The notes beneath the pieces were generated by a model. That model worked only from the letters and a program-made list of their open reading frames with translations. It had not been told where the DNA came from and did not search any database. From contig JAVIAB010000159.1 of the NCBI GenBank assembly GCA_032433765.1, positions 61,892,810-61,956,809 on the forward strand: 64,000 nucleotides of DNA, read 5' to 3'. Position 1 is the stretch's first letter, and every line of letters starts with the position of its first letter. The DNA is from Megaustenia siamemsis. Taxonomy: Eukaryota; Mollusca; Gastropoda; Stylommatophora; Ariophantidae. Below, one piece after another: positions 1 through 10,664 of this stretch. The translations under genes and the position numbers were made by a program.

Positions 1-2
1 AA

Positions 3-611
3 ACATGTGTGCTTAGCACACTATTATATGGATCCGAAACCTGGACAACATACTCAAACCAGGAAAAAAGACTAAATGTCTTCCACATGCGATGTCTCCG
101 CAAAATAATGCACATCAAATGGCAGGACAAAATAACCAACTTAACTGTCCTGCAACGTGCTAAGACCCTAACAATCATGTCGATGCTCAGAAGTCGAAGG
201 CTAAGATGGCTGGGGCATGTCCAACGGATGGAAGAAAAACGCATTCCTAGGCAAATACTATATGGCGAGCTAAAACACGGAAAACGACAAATCGGCAGAC
301 CTAAACTACGATATAGAGATATCTGCAAATCATCTTTGAAAGACTTCTCCATCTGTGAAAACGACTGGCAACATCTGGCAAGTGATCGCACATCATGGAG
401 AGCACGTATAAGGAACGGTATAACAACATTTGAGACTGTTCTAAGACAGGACTTAGAAGAGAAGAAACTCATGAAAAAGGATGGTAAACCGTGTGGACCA
501 GCGAGCCTGACCTGTTCATTATGTGACCGCGTGTGTTTGTCAAACATTGGTAGAATTAGCCACGAGAGAAGCTGTTCGGCAAAAACAATACCTCAAAAAA
601 ATACGCAATAG
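3..611 (+). CDS. C-terminal end of LINE ORF2 (group D), cut by the window edge
   Basis: The frame is open to the left edge, so the 5' part lies outside the window. The first residues (LSTLLYGSETWT) match the conserved post-RT segment that follows the reverse transcriptase core of many LINE polyproteins. Next comes a basic block (RRLRWLGHVQRMEEKRIPRQ) and then GKRQIGRPKLRYRDICK. The last 35 residues form a Cys/His finger (CSLCDRVCLSNIGRISHE, then RSC) typical of one group of animal LINE proteins. No stop or frameshift is seen in about 200 codons, so this copy may be fairly young. A second copy of the group lies at 31891-32378. Confidence 0.75.
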   Translation, partial: TCVLSTLLYGSETWTTYSNQEKRLNVFHMRCLRKIMHIKWQDKITNLTVLQRAKTLTIMSMLRSRRLRWLGHVQRMEEKRIPRQILYGELKHGKRQIGRPKLRYRDICKSSLKDFSICENDWQHLASDRTSWRARIRNGITTFETVLRQDLEEKKLMKKDGKPCGPASLTCSLCDRVCLSNIGRISHERSCSAKTIPQKNTQ

Positions 612-647
612 CCTCCACTAGACCGTCTGACAAGACGAAAAGGGTCA

Positions 648-905
648 TATATATATACTATACAAGATATTTACTTAGATACTACTATACAAGACATTTA
701 GAGACTACTATACAAGATATTTACTTAGAGACTACTACACAAGACATTTAGAGACTACTGTACAAGACATTTAGAGTCTGCTATGCAAGATATTTACTTA
801 GAGACTACTATACAAGATATGTACTTATAGAATACTAAACAAGATACTTAGAGATGACTAAAGTATATTTCTTTAAAGACAACTACACAAGATACTTAGA
901 GACTT
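648..905. repeat. Minisatellite, about 25-bp unit
   Basis: Repeats of the theme 'gagactactatacaagata' followed by tttactta or catttaga. Roughly ten imperfect copies lie just after the LINE 3' end. Confidence 0.75.
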
Positions 906-1229
906 CTATCAGTGGGTTTTAAAGTACAATCGTTTTGATACTAAAGACATTTAGATGAGATGTCCAGAGCGTGTCACTAACAGTAAAAGGAAGGGCAACA
1001 TCGAAACAAGCGACATGTAAAAAGGAATCGGGAAATTTGAGGATGAAGGGAAAATGCCAAATTGATGTATGTTAGTGGAGGAAATACATTGAAGGAAACT
1101 AATGAGAGGCATAACAATATGATCATGCAGTCATGGCACATAATGCTGATTTAATGATTCAATCAAATGATTACCTTTTCGCTTCTGATGGGCAGTTTTT
1201 GTTCGCTTGTTTTGTTTTTTCTTAAACAG
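906..1229. other. No gene seen; proposed intron end
   Basis: Unique AT-rich sequence. It ends in a strong pyrimidine tract and acceptor (ttttgttttttcttaaacag), which defines the exon candidate that follows. Confidence 0.4.
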
Positions 1230-1357
1230 GCTGGAAGATGCCTTACTAAAATGTCATGCAGTTCACTTGCCTCAATGTACAAAATCTTATTTCCACCTAC
1301 TTATGAAAGGTGCAGAGGTCGCTGTCACGTACATCTGTTCGGAAGAGGGTCGCGCAG
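1230..1357 (+). CDS. Exon candidate of gene 1: second half of a cysteine-rich domain
   Basis: The exon starts after a pyrimidine-rich acceptor (AG at 1228-1229) and ends at CAG before GTATAG (1358). Read in phase 2, it gives LEDALLKCHAVHLPQC, then TKSYFHLLMKGAEVAVTYIC, then SEEGRA. It ends with one base of the next codon (phase 1), which fits the phase-1 start of the exon at 22216. The pattern Cys-x7-Cys-x4-Phe ... Tyr-x-Cys recurs in the candidate exons at 31472 and 63299. I infer a secreted domain with paired cysteines, loosely like the DUF19/T20D4.11 type. The family is not recognised with certainty. Other frames over the same bases are shadows. Confidence 0.4.
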
Positions 1358-1805
1358 GTATAGTAGTTTTGTTTATCATTAACACTATGCTATCAATAAC
1401 ATTATATACAGGAATATAGCTTCTCTCGAAGTAAGCCCTGATGAATTAGCAGTTGATACGGGCACTGAATAGAGAGATCATGTTGATATGGTAATTGTAT
1501 GAATAAGAGGACTGCCAACATTTTCGGTGCTTTTTAACAGAAATTACATTCAAGGTCACGGTCAACAGTGTAGGTATCATGGATCAACTATTTAGAAGTT
1601 GTAAAATATGACAAAGGAGTGAGCTTGGCACTCATTGTGAAAGTCTGGTATCTCAAATGTTCGTTCGTTTTATAATAAAACTAAACAACAGTCATAGACC
1701 TAAGAATTAAAAACTGTCTTGGTTCGAAAATATATATAAGCCTGTACATCCTTAGTATGTGTTTCCTAACATAACTCAGCTATTTATCCCAAGATTGATT
1801 TAATA
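1358..1805. other. No gene seen; proposed intron
   Basis: AT-rich sequence without repeats, long ORFs or recognisable elements. Confidence 0.4.
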
Positions 1806-1811
1806 ATTGCT

Positions 1812-1854
<43 letters not shown>

Positions 1855-1868
1855 GTATATATATATAT
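1806..1868. repeat. (TA)n microsatellite
   Basis: About 60 bases of alternating TA with a few TG interruptions. Confidence 0.9.
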
Positions 1869-1879
1869 TCCAATTTTGA

Positions 1880-2805
1880 ATCAATAAATACCTGCTTCAT
1901 AGACTACACCAAAGCTTTTGATAGAGTACACCTTAAACAAACTTATACACGACCTGAAAAGATATACATCTAGATAACATATACATATGACTAATATGTA
2001 ATTTATACTTGAAGCAAACAGCAATAATAAAATATAACAAAGTAAACTATACACCCATTGATATAAATAAGGGACTAAGACAGGGATGTATCATATCACC
2101 AAGATTGTTCAATCTATAGATGGAGTTAATCATTGAAAACATCACAGAGATGCCAGTCCTAATCATTAATGGAAAGATAATCACTAACACATGATATGCT
2201 GGTGATACTGTACTACTAGATGAAAATAATAAAAATCTGCTACAATTAATTAATTAATTTTGTTAAAATGAAATAAACATGACAAGCAAAAAATATGGAT
2301 TAGATGTGAATATCGAAAAGACTAAAACTATAATCATAAACAAAGATAATACTCAAAGCCTACAAATGGATATCAAGGTTGAAATAATAGACCAGGAGAC
2401 AGTTCAGAGCTACAACTACATTAGTCATACTATAACCAGTGATGGAAAATGTAAAATTGAAATAAATAAAAGAATAGGAATGGCAAAATGTAATTTTATT
2501 ATCATGAAAAATCTACTAACATCAAAACAAATAACACCAGGGCTAAAATTAAGAATAGCAAAACTTTATATCTTCTCAACTTTCCTGTATCGTGCAGAAA
2601 CATGGACATTAGATAAGAAAACAGAACAGAAAATATACGCCTTGAAATGTTAATTTATAAAAGAACAGGTAGAAATGGATGGAAATAAAACTAAACAAAC
2701 AATGCAGTTTTAAAAGAGAACTGCTAAACACAAACCGAACAAGACACATGAGGTTTTATGGCATTTTAAAAGACAACAGCCTACTATAAGTAATCTTGGA
2801 ATGGA
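1880..2805 (+). pseudogene. LINE reverse transcriptase relic (group I), plus copy
   Basis: Read across frames it shows RT landmarks in order: a degenerate FIDYTKAFDRVH near 1895-1935, a RQGCIISPRLFN-like block near 2075-2110, a decayed YADDT block (YAGDTVLL) near 2198, then INKDNTQSLQMDIKVE and TLDKKTEQKIYALKC to 2653. Several stops and frame changes interrupt it, for example TAG after LFNL near 2118 and TGA before YAGDT. It is dead. A close relative lies head-on at 2812-3763. Confidence 0.75.
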
Positions 2806-2811
2806 AAATAA

Positions 2812-3763
2812 TCATCTTTGAGTGCCCTCTCCGCAACGAAGGTTGGCAACCATCGATCGCCATTCTACTCTGTTTCTTGCTTTGATGGTGCAGGCTGTCA
2901 TAGATTGACTTGTCCATCTTTTGATGTTACTCGTCCATGTTAGTCTTGGTCTGCCTGTAGCCTCTTTTATCTTGTATTTTTCCTTCAAATATTACTTTTA
3001 GTAGGCTGTTGTGTCTTTTAAAGTGCCCCAAAAATTTCATTTGTCTTGTCTTAATTGTATTTAGTATCTCTTTTTATTTTCAGTTGTTTTAAAACTTCAT
3101 CGTTTGTTATCTTTTCTTTCCATCCAATTCTACCTATCCTTCTATAAATCCACATTTCAAAGGCTTCAATTTTCTGTTGTTTTCTTGTCTAATGTCCATG
3201 TTTCTGCACCATACATGAATATTGAGAAGATGTAACATTTTGTCATTCTTAGTTTCAGCCCTGCTGATATTTGTTTTGTTGTTAGTATATTTTTCATGGC
3301 ATTAAAATTACTTTTTTCCATACCTATTCTTTTGTTTATTTCAATGTTACATTTTCCATCATTGGTTATAGTATGTCCCAGGTAGTTGTAGCTCTGGACT
3401 GTCTCCAGATGTATTCCCTCAACTGTGATATTTAATTGTAGGTCTTGAGAATTTTCTTTATTTATGATCATAGTTTTAGTCTTTTTAATATTCATTTCTA
3501 GTCCATATTTTTTGCTTGTTATGTTTATCACATTAAGTAATTGTTGTAGGTCTTTAGGATTTTCTGCTAGTAGAACAGTATCATCAGCATATCTTAGGTT
3601 ATTGATTATCTTTCCATTAATGTTTAGGCCTGGCTTCTCTATGATGTTTTTAAAGATTTGCTCAGTGTATAGATTGAACAAGCTTGGTGATAGGATGCAT
3701 CCTTGTCTTACTCCTCTTTTTATGTCCATGGAATTGAAAATACAAGGTAAAATATGCACAACG
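2812..3763 (-). pseudogene. LINE reverse transcriptase relic (group I), minus copy
   Basis: The ORF at 3166-3780 reads IKRGVRQGCILSPSLFNLY, then NNLRYADDTVLLAENPKD (an intact YADD catalytic box), then the post-RT block MYGAETWTLDKKTTEN. The 3' part (2812-3165) continues in broken frames through the basic C-terminus. The copy is 5'-truncated at about 3763, where it joins a plus-strand copy of its own 3' end. The reading frame breaks only after the RT core, so it is less decayed than the plus copy upstream. Confidence 0.8.
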
Positions 3764-3910
3764 CAGACCAAGACTAACATGGACGAGTAACATCAAATGA
3801 TGGACAAAGCAGCGTATGACAAATCGGCTCCATCAAAGCAAGAGACAGATTGGAATGGCGCTACATGGTAGCCAACCTTTGATGCGGAGACGGCACTCAA
3901 ATAAAGAAAC
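3758..3910 (+). pseudogene. LINE 3' end (group I) in inverted orientation
   Basis: This stretch is nearly the reverse complement of 2820-2960. Both contain 'agaccaagactaacatggac' followed by the same C-terminal coding sequence. The minus-strand relic is thus bounded on the right by an inverted copy of its own tail. Confidence 0.75.
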
Positions 3911-4189
3911 AATGTTGTTGGGGTAACATGGCTAAGGCAGGTCCATCTCCTCGAGAGTGTCAGGGCGTCAACGGAGTGAAACATTGTTCTGCGGAGATTA
4001 CATCTGATGATCAGATTCCTTCCTGCTACGTAGCTCTTTATAAGCAGTTTTCTGTTATCACAGAGGAGAAAGATTCAGTATTACAGATTATGCAGACAGA
4101 TGAGACAGATTAGCACTATCGGTTGGTGTAAACAAAGTCTTTATAAGTAAACCTGTGATTAAGAAAAATGATATCTATGGAGTAAGGGG
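3911..4189. other. No feature seen
   Basis: Unique sequence without recognised coding or repeats. Confidence 0.35.
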
Positions 4190-4620
4190 CTGATGTACTC
4201 TGACAAGTAAAACTAATACGTATTTGCGTGTGAAGATATGACATAAATGTAGTAAAACTCTGATGTAGTGAAATAAGAATATTGTAATAATGCATCGATG
4301 AAAGTAGATGATATAAATGTAGTAAAACTTTGATGTAGAGAAATTAGAATATTGCAATAATGCATTGATATAAGTAGAAGATATAAATGTAGTAAAACTT
4401 TGGTGTAGAGAAATTAGAATATTGCAATAATGCATTGATATAAGTAGAAGATATAAATGTAGTAAACTTTGGTGTAGAGAAATGAGAATATTGTAATAAT
4501 ACATCGATATAAGTAGATGCTATAAATGTAGTAAAACGTTGATGTAGAGAAATTACAACATAGTAATAATACATCGATATAAGTAGATATTATATATGTA
4601 TCACTACATGGATGTAAACA
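4190..4620. repeat. Minisatellite, 70-bp unit, about six copies
   Basis: The marker 'gtagtaaaac' recurs at 4249, 4319, 4389, 4459 and 4528. Minus-strand ORFs with YLYQCIIAIF-like repeats are by-products. Confidence 0.85.
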
Positions 4621-4727
4621 ACGCGTATTATCCTGAGATCTATCGGCTCCTGAATCTTTCCATCGCCCCGCAACTGATTCTGTGGGTGCAATTGTAGAGC
4701 GGAGAATATAAGAAAGGGCACTGCATT

Positions 4728-5859
4728 CTTCTACTTCTTCTTCTTTCCTTCCTCATCTGCCTTTCAGCGTCGAGGGGAGATATAATTTGCGGTCTTTTGC
4801 TCTTCTGTTCGCCTCTGCTGCTGTTATGTTTCCTAGTGCTTCTAATATTCCATCGATCCATCTTTTTCGTGGTCGACCCTTGGGTCTGTTGTTCTCACAA
4901 CGTTTGTTGAAGGCTCGTTGTGTTGTGTTTTGTTCTTTCTGCCTTGTCACGTGGCCGAACCATTTTATCTGTTGTTTCCTTATATATTCTATGGCTGGGG
5001 CTATTCCTAGCTTTTTTCTCAGTTCTTCGTTTCTGATCTTATCTCTCAGACTGTTTCCTGTCATTCGTCTAACACATTTCATCTCTGTAGAGGTTATTTT
5101 CTTATTGTTCTTGCATCTAGAGTCCAGGTCTGGCATTGGTAGCACAACGTTGGAATGAAGATTATATTGTATAGTGCTCGTTTTGCCTCCAGAGTTATTT
5201 CCTTGTTGGATAATAGTGGTGATAACTGTCCGATGATTTGACAAGCTTTGTTGCATCTTGATTCTATCTCTGCTGTTTGGGAATTGTCGTTTGTCACTAG
5301 ACTTCCTAGGTATTTGAATTCCTCTACTTGTTTTAGTTGTCTTCCTTCTATAGTTATGTTGATGTTCTGTTTATTTTTTGCGACATTCATGACTTCTGTT
5401 TTGTTGATGTTGATTTTCATGTTGTATTTTGTTCCTAAGATGTTGAGTTTGTTTAAGTGTTCTTGTAGGTCTTCTATTGTTTCATGTATTAGTGCCTGGT
5501 CGTCTGCAAATAGAAGCTCGTTGATCTCCTCTGTCTCTGATGGGTTGGCTAGCTTGCATATATGGTCCATGTATGTAATAAACAGTAGGGGGGATAGTAC
5601 GCACTCCTGTCTTACACCTGATCTAACTTCGAAGTGGTCTGTGTAGCCTGTTGCTGTTCTGACCCTGCAGCTGCTGTTGGTGTAGAGACTTTTAATAATG
5701 TTGGTTAGATGTTGGCTTACTCCGTATGTTGTTAGTATCTCCCACAGTTGTTCTCTGTTTACTCTGTCGAATGCTTTTTCCTGGTCAATGAAGGCTATGT
5801 ATAAGTTTTGGTTGTGTTCTATCGTTTTTCTGCAAGCTGTTTTAGTGTGAATAGTGCGT
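4728..5859 (-). mobile_element. 5'-truncated LINE (group B) with a target-site duplication
   Basis: Minus-strand coding shows FIDQEKAFDRVNREQLWEIL, then VRQECVLSPLLF (Gly of the usual RQGC is Glu), LLFADDQALIHET (intact FADD box), the post-RT region with TLDARTIRK, and after a frameshift between 5094 and 5256 the C-terminus EMKCVRRMTGNSLRDK ... NRPKGRPRKRWIDGILEAL. The 3' end is a GAA-type tail (4728-4750). The 10-bp gcactgcatt occurs at both ends (4718-4727 and 5860-5869) and is the likely target duplication, inside a 30-bp minisatellite. Other group B copies: 46485-47872, 51046-51232, 53150-55090. Confidence 0.85.
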
Positions 5860-6000
5860 GCACTGCATTTAAGAATAATATAAGAAAGGGGACTGCATTT
5901 AAGAAGAATATAAGAAAGGGGACTGCATTTAAGGAGAATATAAGAAAGGGGACTGTATTTAAGGAGAATATAAGAAAGGGGACTGTATTTAAGGAGGAAA
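5860..6000. repeat. 30-bp minisatellite interrupted by the LINE
   Basis: About five units of 'ggactgcatttaaggagaat' plus ataagaaagg. One more partial unit (4703-4727) lies on the far side of the group B LINE, so the array predates the insertion. Confidence 0.85.
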
Positions 6001-6064
6001 AGAAGAGAACAGAAAAAATATATTAACAACTCTGCGTCGATAACAGGTAGAAAATGTGTCGGAC

Positions 6065-6086
6065 AAAAAAAAAAAAAAAAAAAAAA
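6065..6086. repeat. Poly(A) run of 22
   Basis: Homopolymer A. It is not attached to a recognisable retrocopy. Confidence 0.9.
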
Positions 6087-6237
6087 TAAATGAGATGGTG
6101 AAGTTTTTGTTTATGTTTTATGAATGTCGGTAAATCACTGCGCTCCTACAGTAATCGAATGTTTATTACCTTCTTGCTTGTGTAAAAATTAGATTGGTCT
6201 AATTAGATTGGTGGCCATATCTGCCTCTTTGTCTGTC

Positions 6238-7185
6238 AAGTGGGGTAACCAAGTGTTTTATATTCTTGAATCTGTTTGTGTCTGGTAAGTGGGGTAACCA
6301 AGTGTTTTATATTCTTGAATCTGTTTGTGTCTGGTAAGTGGGGTAACCATGTGTTTTATATTCTTGAATCTGTTTGTGTCTGGTAAGTGGGGTAACCAAG
6401 TGTTTTATATTCTTGAATCTGTTTGTGTCTGGTAAGTGGGGTAACCAAGTGTTTTATATTCTTGAATCTGTTTGTGTCTGGTAAGTGGGGTAACCAAGTG
6501 TTTTATATTCTTGAATCTGTTTGTGTCTGGTAAGTGGGGTAACCAAGTGTTTTATATTCTTGAATCTGTTTGTGTCTGGTAAGTGGGGTAACCAAGTGTT
6601 TTATATTCTTGAATCTGTTTGTGTCTGGTAAGTGGGGTAACCAAGTGTTTTATATTCTTGAATCTGTTTGTGTCTGGTAAGTGGGGTAACCAAGTGTTTT
6701 ATACTCTTGAATCTGTTTGTGTCTGGTAAGTGGGGTAACCAAATGTTTTATATTCTTGAATCTGTTTGTGTCTGGTAAACTTAATAAAGATATGTTAGGA
6801 CAATGTTTACTCCCTTTGAGATTGTCTGTCAAGTGGGGTAACCAAGTGTTTTATATTCTTGAATCTGTTTGTGTCTGGTAGATAAAGATAGGTTAGGACA
6901 ATGTTTATTCCCTTTGAGATTGTCTGTCAAGTGTGGTAACCAAGTGTTTTATATTCTTGAATCTGTTTGTGTCTGGTAAGCTAAATAAAGATAGGTTAGG
7001 ACAATGTTTACTCCCTTTGAGATTGTCTGTCAAGTGGGGTAACCAAGTGTTTTATATTCTTGAATCTGTTTGTGTCTGGTAAGTGGGGTAACCAAGTGTT
7101 TTATATTCTTGAATCTGTTTGTGTCTGGTAAGCTTAATAAAGATAGGTTAGGACAATGTTTACTCCCTTTGAGATTGTCGGTCAC
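6238..7185. repeat. 49-bp minisatellite with a higher-order 100-bp pattern
   Basis: Eleven head-to-tail copies (starts 6238, 6287, 6336 ... 6728) of a 49-bp unit beginning aagtggggtaacc and ending gtgtctggt. Four further copies then alternate with a spacer of about 50 bp (aataaagataggttaggaca ... gagattgtctgtc). Confidence 0.95.
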
Positions 7186-7590
7186 AAATTTGTTAAGTAA
7201 AAACAGGAGCCAACTGAAATAGCTAATCTGGTAAAACTAGAGGTGAACATAACAAACAATGATAGCAGCGCACCAGGTGCAACTTTCTCATTAGGATTTT
7301 TGTTGTTTGTATTTTAAAAAGAAATACATGTTTTACGTTTGTTATATCTTATATCTTTCTTCGACTATCTGAATATTGCTGTTGATGTTTTTATTGACTA
7401 ATGTTATAATTCCAAGTTTTATGTTGTCCTTTAATGCAACATATTTCATTACAATCTTGTGTAAAGTGTAGTTTAAAATAATAGACATAAAGGAACAACA
7501 AATGAGTCACTAGATGTTTCTCTTTGTTTGCCTCAAATCAGATTCCCACATTCAATGAGCAATTTGTTTTCCTTAAACAGCGAGATGAGT
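7186..7590. other. No feature seen
   Basis: Unique AT-rich sequence; no coding or repeats recognised. Confidence 0.35.
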
Positions 7591-7990
7591 CAGACATGTT
7601 GGGAAGCGGTGGTAGAGAGATGAGATATATTTAGAAACATGTTGGGAAGTGGTGGTAGAGAGATGAGATATATTACGAAACATGTTGGGAAGTGGTGTTA
7701 GAGAGATGAGATATATTAAGAAACACGTTGGGAAGTGGTGTTAGAGATGTGAGATATATTAAGAAACATGTTGGGAAGTGATGGTAGAGAGATGAGATAT
7801 ATTTAGAAACATGTTGGGAAGTAGTGTTAGAGAGATGAGATATATTAAGAAACACGTTGGGAAGTGATGTAAGAGAGATGAGATATATTAAGAAACACGT
7901 TGGGAAGTGGTGTTAGAGATGTGTGATATATTAAGAAACACGTTGGGAAGTGGTGTTAGAGAGATGAGATATATTAAGAAACATGTTGGT
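7591..7990. repeat. 43-bp minisatellite, about nine copies
   Basis: Unit gaaacacgttgggaagtggt followed by gttagagagatgagatata and ttaa. Copies start at 7634, 7677, 7720 and onward. ORFs in it are by-products. Confidence 0.9.
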
Positions 7991-8136
7991 ATAACATAGC
8001 ATTACATATTTTAACTCGCTGACATTGACAGATGATACCATTCTAAACGTTCATTGTTGAAGGCAGATTCGATAAATTTAGTAACTCGTTGATATGGGTA
8101 ATGAGGTAATATATAGTAAAGTTATGGTGTAAACAT

Positions 8137-8365
8137 CATCATGTGCCCTACCGGTTGGCGTAGCTGGTCATGTCCTTCCACAATCTTCTATCTACAGTAC
8201 ATTGTATCAGTTCTGTTGTTGACTGTTTTCCATGCAATGACACCAAGCTATCCAGGATTTTCTCTCTTTGCCGTCCATGATCTCCCTTCTCTTCTATTTT
8301 GCCAGTTGTAACCACGTATTCCAACTTTCCTCTACTTATGATGTGACTGAAAAATGTTGATTGTA
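8137..8365 (-). pseudogene. LINE 3' end (group A)
   Basis: Close match to the group A 3' end at 23160-23383: the same C-terminal coding order (a basic block, then SWHGKQSTTELI-like, then TVDRRLW) read on the minus strand, ending in the CATGATGATG-type tail near 8137. Confidence 0.8.
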
Positions 8366-8439
8366 TCTTTATTATATAATAGTTTACAATTCAGTAGACT
8401 AATAATACAAGCTGCCAGTGAAACAATACCTAGAGGGGC

Positions 8440-8800
8440 ACGGACTGGAGTAATGAAATAGAGCAACTGCACAATGACATCGAAATATCTCGAAAACAAT
8501 TTCAATGGGCTAAACTACAAGCCAGACGGAGAAGTTGGAAAGAGAAAACAGAGTCCTTGAATCCTCAAAAAGATACAAAAAGTGTGGAGGGTTGTTAAAC
8601 AGCTGAATTATGAAGGTACAGAAAGGAACACCAAAATTACACTGAAGAAGGATGGAAACATCCTAATAGGTCAACAGGCAGCAAATCACCTTGCAGATTC
8701 CTTTGAAAATGACAATAATATTGAAATTAGCCTAGATAAACGACAAGGACCCGTTTAAAACAACAAAATGCAAGACAAGAAGATGCAACAGAGTAAGCTA
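8440..8800 (+). pseudogene. LINE linker upstream of RT (probably group J 5' part)
   Basis: In one frame it reads RKQFQWAKLQARRRSWKEKT ... SVWRVVKQLNYEGTERNTKI ... ILIGQQAANHLADSFENDNN. This is the segment between endonuclease and RT in jockey/I-like LINEs. It breaks off where a minus-strand group C end begins. The RT part at 10665 may be its continuation, split by later insertions. Confidence 0.6.
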
Positions 8801-8804
8801 ATGA

Positions 8805-9310
8805 AAGATTCTATCTATTGACCTTTCGAGCCGTAGCCGGCCCATAGGGCGTAGACCAAGATACACCTTCTCCTATTTGAATTTTTTTCTAGCAGTTTTC
8901 AATTCTTTTAAAGATATTTTATCAAATCTCGCCATTTGTCTCTGTTCTGTGCAAGCAGCTCTATTTCATTGAGGGAGCCGAATCCTGTTGCTCTTGCCTC
9001 TCTCATCAATGTTCTTCTCAGTGTCTCCCTGGGTCTTCCTCTTTTTCTCTTACCTGTTGTTTCCCACATGAGGGCTTGCTTTGCTATTCGGTTATTATCT
9101 CGTCTCATCACATGTCCAACATATGACCATCGTCTTTTCTTTATTACTGAAGATATTAGTGGTTGATTGGCGATTTCTCTAATTTCCTCGTTTGTTTTGA
9201 ATTCGTTTCACGCTATACCTGTAATTTCCTTAGACATTTATTATCGAATGCGTTCAACACATTCTGTATCAGGTCTATGTTTCATTAACAACATCGTTTT
9301 TACGATATTG
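8805..9310 (-). pseudogene. LINE 3' end (group C)
   Basis: The minus frame gives MRRDNNRIAKQALMWETTGK, then KRKRGRPRETLRR, and ends RDKWRDLIKYL at 8908. The 3' flank (ttgacctttcgagccgtagc) is shared with 19670 and 48650. The tail toward 8805 is a GATA-like run (gattctatctattg read on +). Confidence 0.85.
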
Positions 9311-10004
9311 GCTTGTTAAACCTCTGATCAACGGTTCTATGCCAAGCCGGAGAAAAATAGTTCCTCCATTTTGGAAACAACCAAAAGCAATAATGAAAGA
9401 TTGGGGCAGGTAAATTAACCCGGTACCCATTTGTTAATAGAGTATAGCAGTAACATATGACAGCGACCATCAGTAGTTAGGAGAGGATAGCAAGTTTAGA
9501 AAATGGAAATTTTCCTGGTGGACAGAATAACGAGTTAATGGAATAGAAAGTTCAAAGTGGGTAGTGGACATCCAGAAAGTGGGAAGGAATGAAAGATAGA
9601 ATTATACTGGGCTTAACAGGTTAAGAGAAAGGAAAGTTCATAGGGAGTAGTGGACAGGGCTAAGGTAGGAAGGTTTAGAATGAGTACTGGACATGATATG
9701 TTGTGGGAATGGAAATTTCCACGCAGGTTGTTTTGGAAATGGGGATAAATAAGAACATGTATTGACCTCATGGCTTTGGCCGTCTGATAAATAGTTTTCA
9801 CAAACAACTATCAGGACAGGTCAAAGTCATGAAATAATCATTACTTTGAAACTTAGAGAGGTCAAAACTGATGATATAGTATGATGGTGACAAACAGTTT
9901 GTTTTGACAATTTTGAGACAGCAGTCACGGAACGGTCAAGTCTTGGACATAAGTTGAACTTTGAGTCACAATGCTAAGATGAAATATGGCGGTGGAATCA
10001 TCGT
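9311..10004. other. No gene; faint degenerate repeats
   Basis: Around 9540-9730 a weak 40- to 60-bp theme (aaagttca ... gtagtggaca) recurs. Nothing else recognised. Confidence 0.3.
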
Positions 10005-10110
10005 TGTGAGAATTGATTGGCTAAAAGAGTTGCAAATTGTCACTTTGCGACAATTTCATTGGCTGAAGAAATTCCACTCGCCAAATGATTTTGTAGTATT
10101 TAAACCTCGA
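10005..10110 (+). promoter_or_regulatory. Possible promoter (two CCAAT boxes and a TATA-like box)
   Basis: Inverted CCAAT motifs at about 10014 (gattggct) and 10059 (cattggct) precede tagtatttaaacctcg near 10098. The spacing is plausible for a Pol II promoter, perhaps of a decayed solo LTR. No LTR ends or PBS could be fixed. Confidence 0.2.
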
Positions 10111-10664
10111 CACAATAGGTTGAGGGCAATTGGAACTAGAAGAAGGACTAGAAGAAGGTCAAGATTAGAAGTTCAAGAACTAGAAGAAATGTAGTCAGAG
10201 AAAGTTAGAACTAGGACAGAAGTTTAGTCAAGAAAATTTAGTCAGGAAGAGTAGCAAGTAATCTTCAAGTAAAGTTAGAATTCCCGAAATTGTAGTCGCA
10301 AGATTCAAGTAGTTAGGAATCTTTAAGTTATTTGACAAAAGTTATCAGTGGCTTAAGCAATTAGTTGTGAAAGTGTTTTGAGAAGTTTCAAGTTGTGTTT
10401 CACATTTCTGATAAACGCCAGTAAGTTGATAGAGAGATTGAATGTTACATGTTGAACAAAGATAAGCACTTGTGGACAAATCATATCCACCGGTGATTGC
10501 CTGCGAGATGTCCAGAATTAAGAACAATAATTCAAAAAGTGCATTCATTACATATTATATCACGTGCCAAGAATTTTTAGAAGTCAATAAATAATGATTA
10601 TGATAATATAAACATGAGAACTCTGTCAAGATAATATAAGAAAGAAATAAAATCAACCTACTAT
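10111..10664. other. No gene; purine-biased degenerate repeats at the start
   Basis: 10135-10330 is rich in 'agaagaagg' and 'caagtagttag' themes. The rest is unique AT-rich sequence. Confidence 0.3.

Noticed and set aside
6238..7185. CRISPR array or other regularly spaced repeat system
   Set aside because: Units are directly abutting or with constant spacers, the setting is eukaryotic, and no cas-like gene is present.
9990..10660. Solo LTR of a gypsy or BEL element
   Set aside because: Promoter-like boxes are present but no TG..CA ends, primer-binding site or second copy could be found.
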